Assembly: GCA_947176545.1 (NCBI GenBank)
Contig: CAMWRB010000068.1
Span: 1 to 6,794 of the forward strand
Origin: an uncultured Porphyromonadaceae bacterium
Lineage (GTDB): Bacteria > Bacteroidota > Bacteroidia > Bacteroidales > Muribaculaceae
Reading direction: 5' to 3'
Length of the DNA: 6,794 bases
Shown here: piece after piece, positions 4,508 to 6,794 of the stretch
Layout: each line of letters begins with the position of its first letter
Position numbering within the stretch: the first letter of the stretch is position 1
Program-made: the position numbers and the translations under genes
The notes under the pieces: model-generated
Told to the model about the DNA's origin: nothing
The model's input: only the letters and a program-made list of their open reading frames with translations
The model's database searches: none

Positions 4508-6794
4508 TTACCAGCTTACTCCGTTCTGGTTTGAAGAGCGCTTGTCATACTTGAGGTCCTTGAGCAGAGACGACTTGACAGCGATGGTGAAGTTGTACGA
4601 TTTGTACGGTCCTACCGGCACAAAGGACGCCGTCATCGTGAAGCAGTGCAGGTCACGCGTCACGGAGCAGTTCATGTAGGCTATCTTGTGAGCATTGAAA
4701 TCGTAGGATGCCGATAATGAGAAGTTCCAGTTTTTGGTTGGTCGGATATTTCCCGAGAAGGATAAATTCTGATTAAAGCGGCCGCGGTATTCGAGCCGCT
4801 CCTTATCGAACTCTCCATAACCGTAATTGACAGAATAGTTGACAGTCAGGCTCCACGGGCATTCCCACGGAGTATAACCGTCAGCGTCGGCGGCCTGCAT
4901 CTCCTCTCGCGCCTCCCGGCGTTCGCGTCTGCGACGTTCCGCTCTATCCTCTACAAATTCGTTGTCTGCAAACGTCGGGTCATCCGTATCCGTTCCGTCA
5001 TTGTTATTGTTATCGTTGTTGTTATTATCTTTTTTCTTGCGGAAAGTGTCGTTACTGAATGTATATGAGAATGACGTGCCCGTCGAAGCGAGGCGCACCC
5101 ACCCCTTGTGGGCCTTCCATCGTGGAACATTGACCTTGACCGGCGTACCCGACGGGCTGAGTTGATAAGTATACGGGTCCCAGGTGGCGGAAAGATTGAG
5201 ATTGAAGTTCTTGACGAGTCTCAGCAGGATGGAGGTGCTGAGGTTGCTCCAGTTCAATGAGTCGGCAGCGAAGTTATAGCTTTGTCCGATGGAGAAGTTC
5301 TCTATCAGAGAGATTTTCTTCATGCCTGTAGAGTCTTTGTCAGACTTTACTTTCATCTCCAGATTATTGGCCAGATTGAAGCTCAGCACGGCCGATGTGC
5401 CGGCTGTCGGTGCTCCGAATACTCCGTGAGAGAATTTGTTATATTTACGGATTTCGGTATTGCCCTGAGCGTTCACATATTCATATTGTCCGAACACTCC
5501 CCAGCCCGGAGCGCTGAAGTCAGGTGCTCCTGAAAAGGATAGAGTCGGTGTCATGACATGGCGTATCATCTGTATCTTATCCCCCAGAAAACGCATCGGC
5601 TTGTAGAAGCCGTATATCTTTGTGTCAAGCGATATCGAGGCGTTAAAGTCGAACAGGTTGTAGAAACCGTAGGTGGTGTCGCATACTTCAGCAGAGGCAT
5701 TCGGATTCCACTGACGCTCAATCTTGGACGTGTACATGCGGTCGTTGAGATTGATGGAGGGGGAGACATTGATGTATTTCAGCAGTGAGAAGGTGGCGCT
5801 TACAGGCACATTATGTTTCATGCCGTTGCGCCAGTCCTTCAGCAATGACTTCTTAAAGAAAACATTCTGTTTTGCCGTCAGTGAGTTCTGAAATTGTCCG
5901 GAGTATGACAATTTAATCTTTTCATACCAACGCTCTCCACCCACGGCACGTTTGCGTTTGAACGGAGCGACCTGCGACAGATTGACATTCAGATTGGGGA
6001 ACGAGACGGAGAGTGTACTGTCCTGAGTGCGCTGTGACAGACTCGCTGTTGTGGAGAGACTCCATTTCGTCCCCGGAAAGCGATATGTCATATTGACGGA
6101 GGAGGATTTGGTATTTTCCGTAAACGAGCTGTTATAGTAGGAGTTGAGGTCATTGCGCGTATATCCCGACGTGGTGAAATTGACGGCGGCCGAGAAACTC
6201 ATATTCGGATTGGCTTTCGGGTCCATCGAGTGATTCCAGATGACCTGAAAGTTGTTTTGTTTCGAATAGTCAGGCATACCCTTGTCACCGGTGATTGTGG
6301 TGATGTAAGATATGTCGAACGAACCGCGAAACTTATATCTCTTCACATAATTGGCGCGTCCCGAGACCCCCCACGAGCCTTTGGTATAAATCTCACCGCG
6401 CAGGGCAAGGTCTACATAATCGCTGAATGCGAAATAGTAACCGCCGTCGCGCATATAGAATCCACGGTTATAGTCCTCACCGAATGAGGGGAAGATGACG
6501 CCCGAAGAATATTCCTTATTGAACGGAAAGAAGCCGAAGGGGAGAGCCAGCGGCAGCGGTACATCCGCTAATACCATATAGCCCGGACCGGTGACTACAT
6601 CTTTCTGCGGACGCATCTTGCCACGGGTTATCTGAAAGTAGAAGTGTGGATGTTCATGGTCATCACAAGTGGTATAGCGGCCGTTCTCGATATAAAATGA
6701 CCCGTCGTCATTCTTTTTGGTTCTGTCTGCCATCAGGAAACCTTCGCCCTGTTCGGTGATGATGTCGGGGATGTAACCGCGTTCAGTCTTGAAG
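4508..6794 (-). CDS. lptD: LptD-like outer-membrane LPS assembly protein (5' end beyond the window)
   Basis: The frame stays open past the ATG at 6733 to the right edge, where it encodes FKTERGYIPDIITEQGEGFL. That ATG is therefore internal and the true start lies outside; 762 codons are visible. The part seen matches the Bacteroidetes LptD/OstA family as I know it. VTGPGYMVLADVPLPLALPF and GVIFPSFGEDYNRGFYMRDG mark the entry into the barrel, followed by many alternating polar/aromatic beta-strands with Asn- and Ser-rich turns, ending in Trp. LptD forms the outer-membrane translocon that, with LptE, inserts LPS into the outer leaflet. Residues counted from the 6733 ATG at about 565-622 form a charged, low-complexity insert. 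Five cysteines are visible after that ATG, but pairing cannot be judged. The gene converges on the acyltransferase, with 17 bp between stops and no convincing terminator. Confidence 0.85.
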   Translation of the reverse strand, partial: FKTERGYIPDIITEQGEGFLMADRTKKNDDGSFYIENGRYTTCDDHEHPHFYFQITRGKMRPQKDVVTGPGYMVLADVPLPLALPFGFFPFNKEYSSGVIFPSFGEDYNRGFYMRDGGYYFAFSDYVDLALRGEIYTKGSWGVSGRANYVKRYKFRGSFDISYITTITGDKGMPDYSKQNNFQVIWNHSMDPKANPNMSFSAAVNFTTSGYTRNDLNSYYNSSFTENTKSSSVNMTYRFPGTKWSLSTTASLSQRTQDSTLSVSFPNLNVNLSQVAPFKRKRAVGGERWYEKIKLSYSGQFQNSLTAKQNVFFKKSLLKDWRNGMKHNVPVSATFSLLKYINVSPSINLNDRMYTSKIERQWNPNASAEVCDTTYGFYNLFDFNASISLDTKIYGFYKPMRFLGDKIQMIRHVMTPTLSFSGAPDFSAPGWGVFGQYEYVNAQGNTEIRKYNKFSHGVFGAPTAGTSAVLSFNLANNLEMKVKSDKDSTGMKKISLIENFSIGQSYNFAADSLNWSNLSTSILLRLVKNFNLNLSATWDPYTYQLSPSGTPVKVNVPRWKAHKGWVRLASTGTSFSYTFSNDTFRKKKDNNNNDNNNNDGTDTDDPTFADNEFVEDRAERRRRERREAREEMQAADADGYTPWECPWSLTVNYSVNYGYGEFDKERLEYRGRFNQNLSFSGNIRPTKNWNFSLSASYDFNAHKIAYMNCSVTRDLHCFTMTASFVPVGPYKSYNFTIAVKSSLLKDLKYDKRSSNQNGVSW
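4894..5042 (-). repeat. Low-complexity insert in LptD: Asn/Asp run then Arg/Glu run
   Basis: At 4997-5029 the codons spell D-NNNN-D-NNNN-D from a near-microsatellite of AAC/AAT triplets, preceded by RKKK. After an acidic stretch (GTDTDDPTFADNEFVED), positions 4894-4953 encode a run of alternating Arg and Glu (AERRRRERREAREEM). Both remain in frame with the barrel on each side. Such a hydrophilic segment most likely sits in a loop outside the barrel wall; on which side of the membrane is not visible. Triplet gain or loss here would change loop length without breaking the frame. Confidence 0.7.

Noticed and set aside
4510..4529. ACCAG/CTGGT inverted repeat at the end of lptD as a terminator
   Set aside because: The stem is only 5 bp with a loop of about 10 bases, lies mostly within coding sequence, and has no T-run on either strand.
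6731..6733. ATG at 6733 as the start of the LptD-like gene
   Set aside because: The same frame continues upstream without a stop to the window edge and the upstream residues look like LptD, so this Met is internal.

Overview
The window looks like a piece of a Bacteroidota chromosome, most likely order Bacteroidales. A gut Muribaculaceae or Bacteroides relative would fit, but this is inferred by eye from protein families, not from a search. The clues are: an RNase Y of the Bacteroidetes type in a run with zapA; a PSP1/RicT-type protein; a Bacteroidetes-style LptD barrel protein; start codons without clear Shine-Dalgarno sequences; and an exact TAnnTTTG -7 box, the Bacteroidetes housekeeping promoter element, upstream of the zapA operon. 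No RNA gene, CRISPR array, transposon or prophage gene was seen.

Layout. (1) Positions 1-3269, minus strand, read right to left: a compact operon of four genes. These are a small coiled-coil protein (3269-2964), the division protein ZapA (2953-2657), ribonuclease Y (2581-998) and a RicT/YaaT-like PSP1 protein (1001 to beyond the left edge). The last two overlap by 4 bp (ATGA). The 75-bp zapA-rny gap holds an 8-bp inverted repeat just ahead of rny. (2) Positions 3270-3443: an AT-rich divergent intergenic region with a good promoter for the operon and a weaker candidate for the gene on the other side. (3) Positions 3444-4490, plus strand: a membrane acyltransferase of the acyltransferase-3 (OafA-like) family. 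(4) Positions 4508-6794, minus strand: the C-terminal part of an LptD-like outer-membrane LPS assembly protein. It converges on the acyltransferase with 17 bp between stop codons, and its start lies beyond the right edge.

How the genes may work together. The operon joins cell division (ZapA and a possible ZapB-like partner) to mRNA decay (RNase Y and a RicT-like protein). In Bacillus subtilis, RicT belongs to the Fe-S Y-complex that works with RNase Y, so translational coupling of the two genes here suggests the partnership may exist in Bacteroidota too. The acyltransferase and LptD both point to the cell envelope, but their convergent arrangement argues against a shared transcript.

This is mostly core-genome content. 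The points most worth following are the rny-ricT coupling, the hairpin ahead of rny, the unnamed coiled-coil gene before zapA, and a low-complexity Asn/Asp and Arg/Glu insert in LptD.
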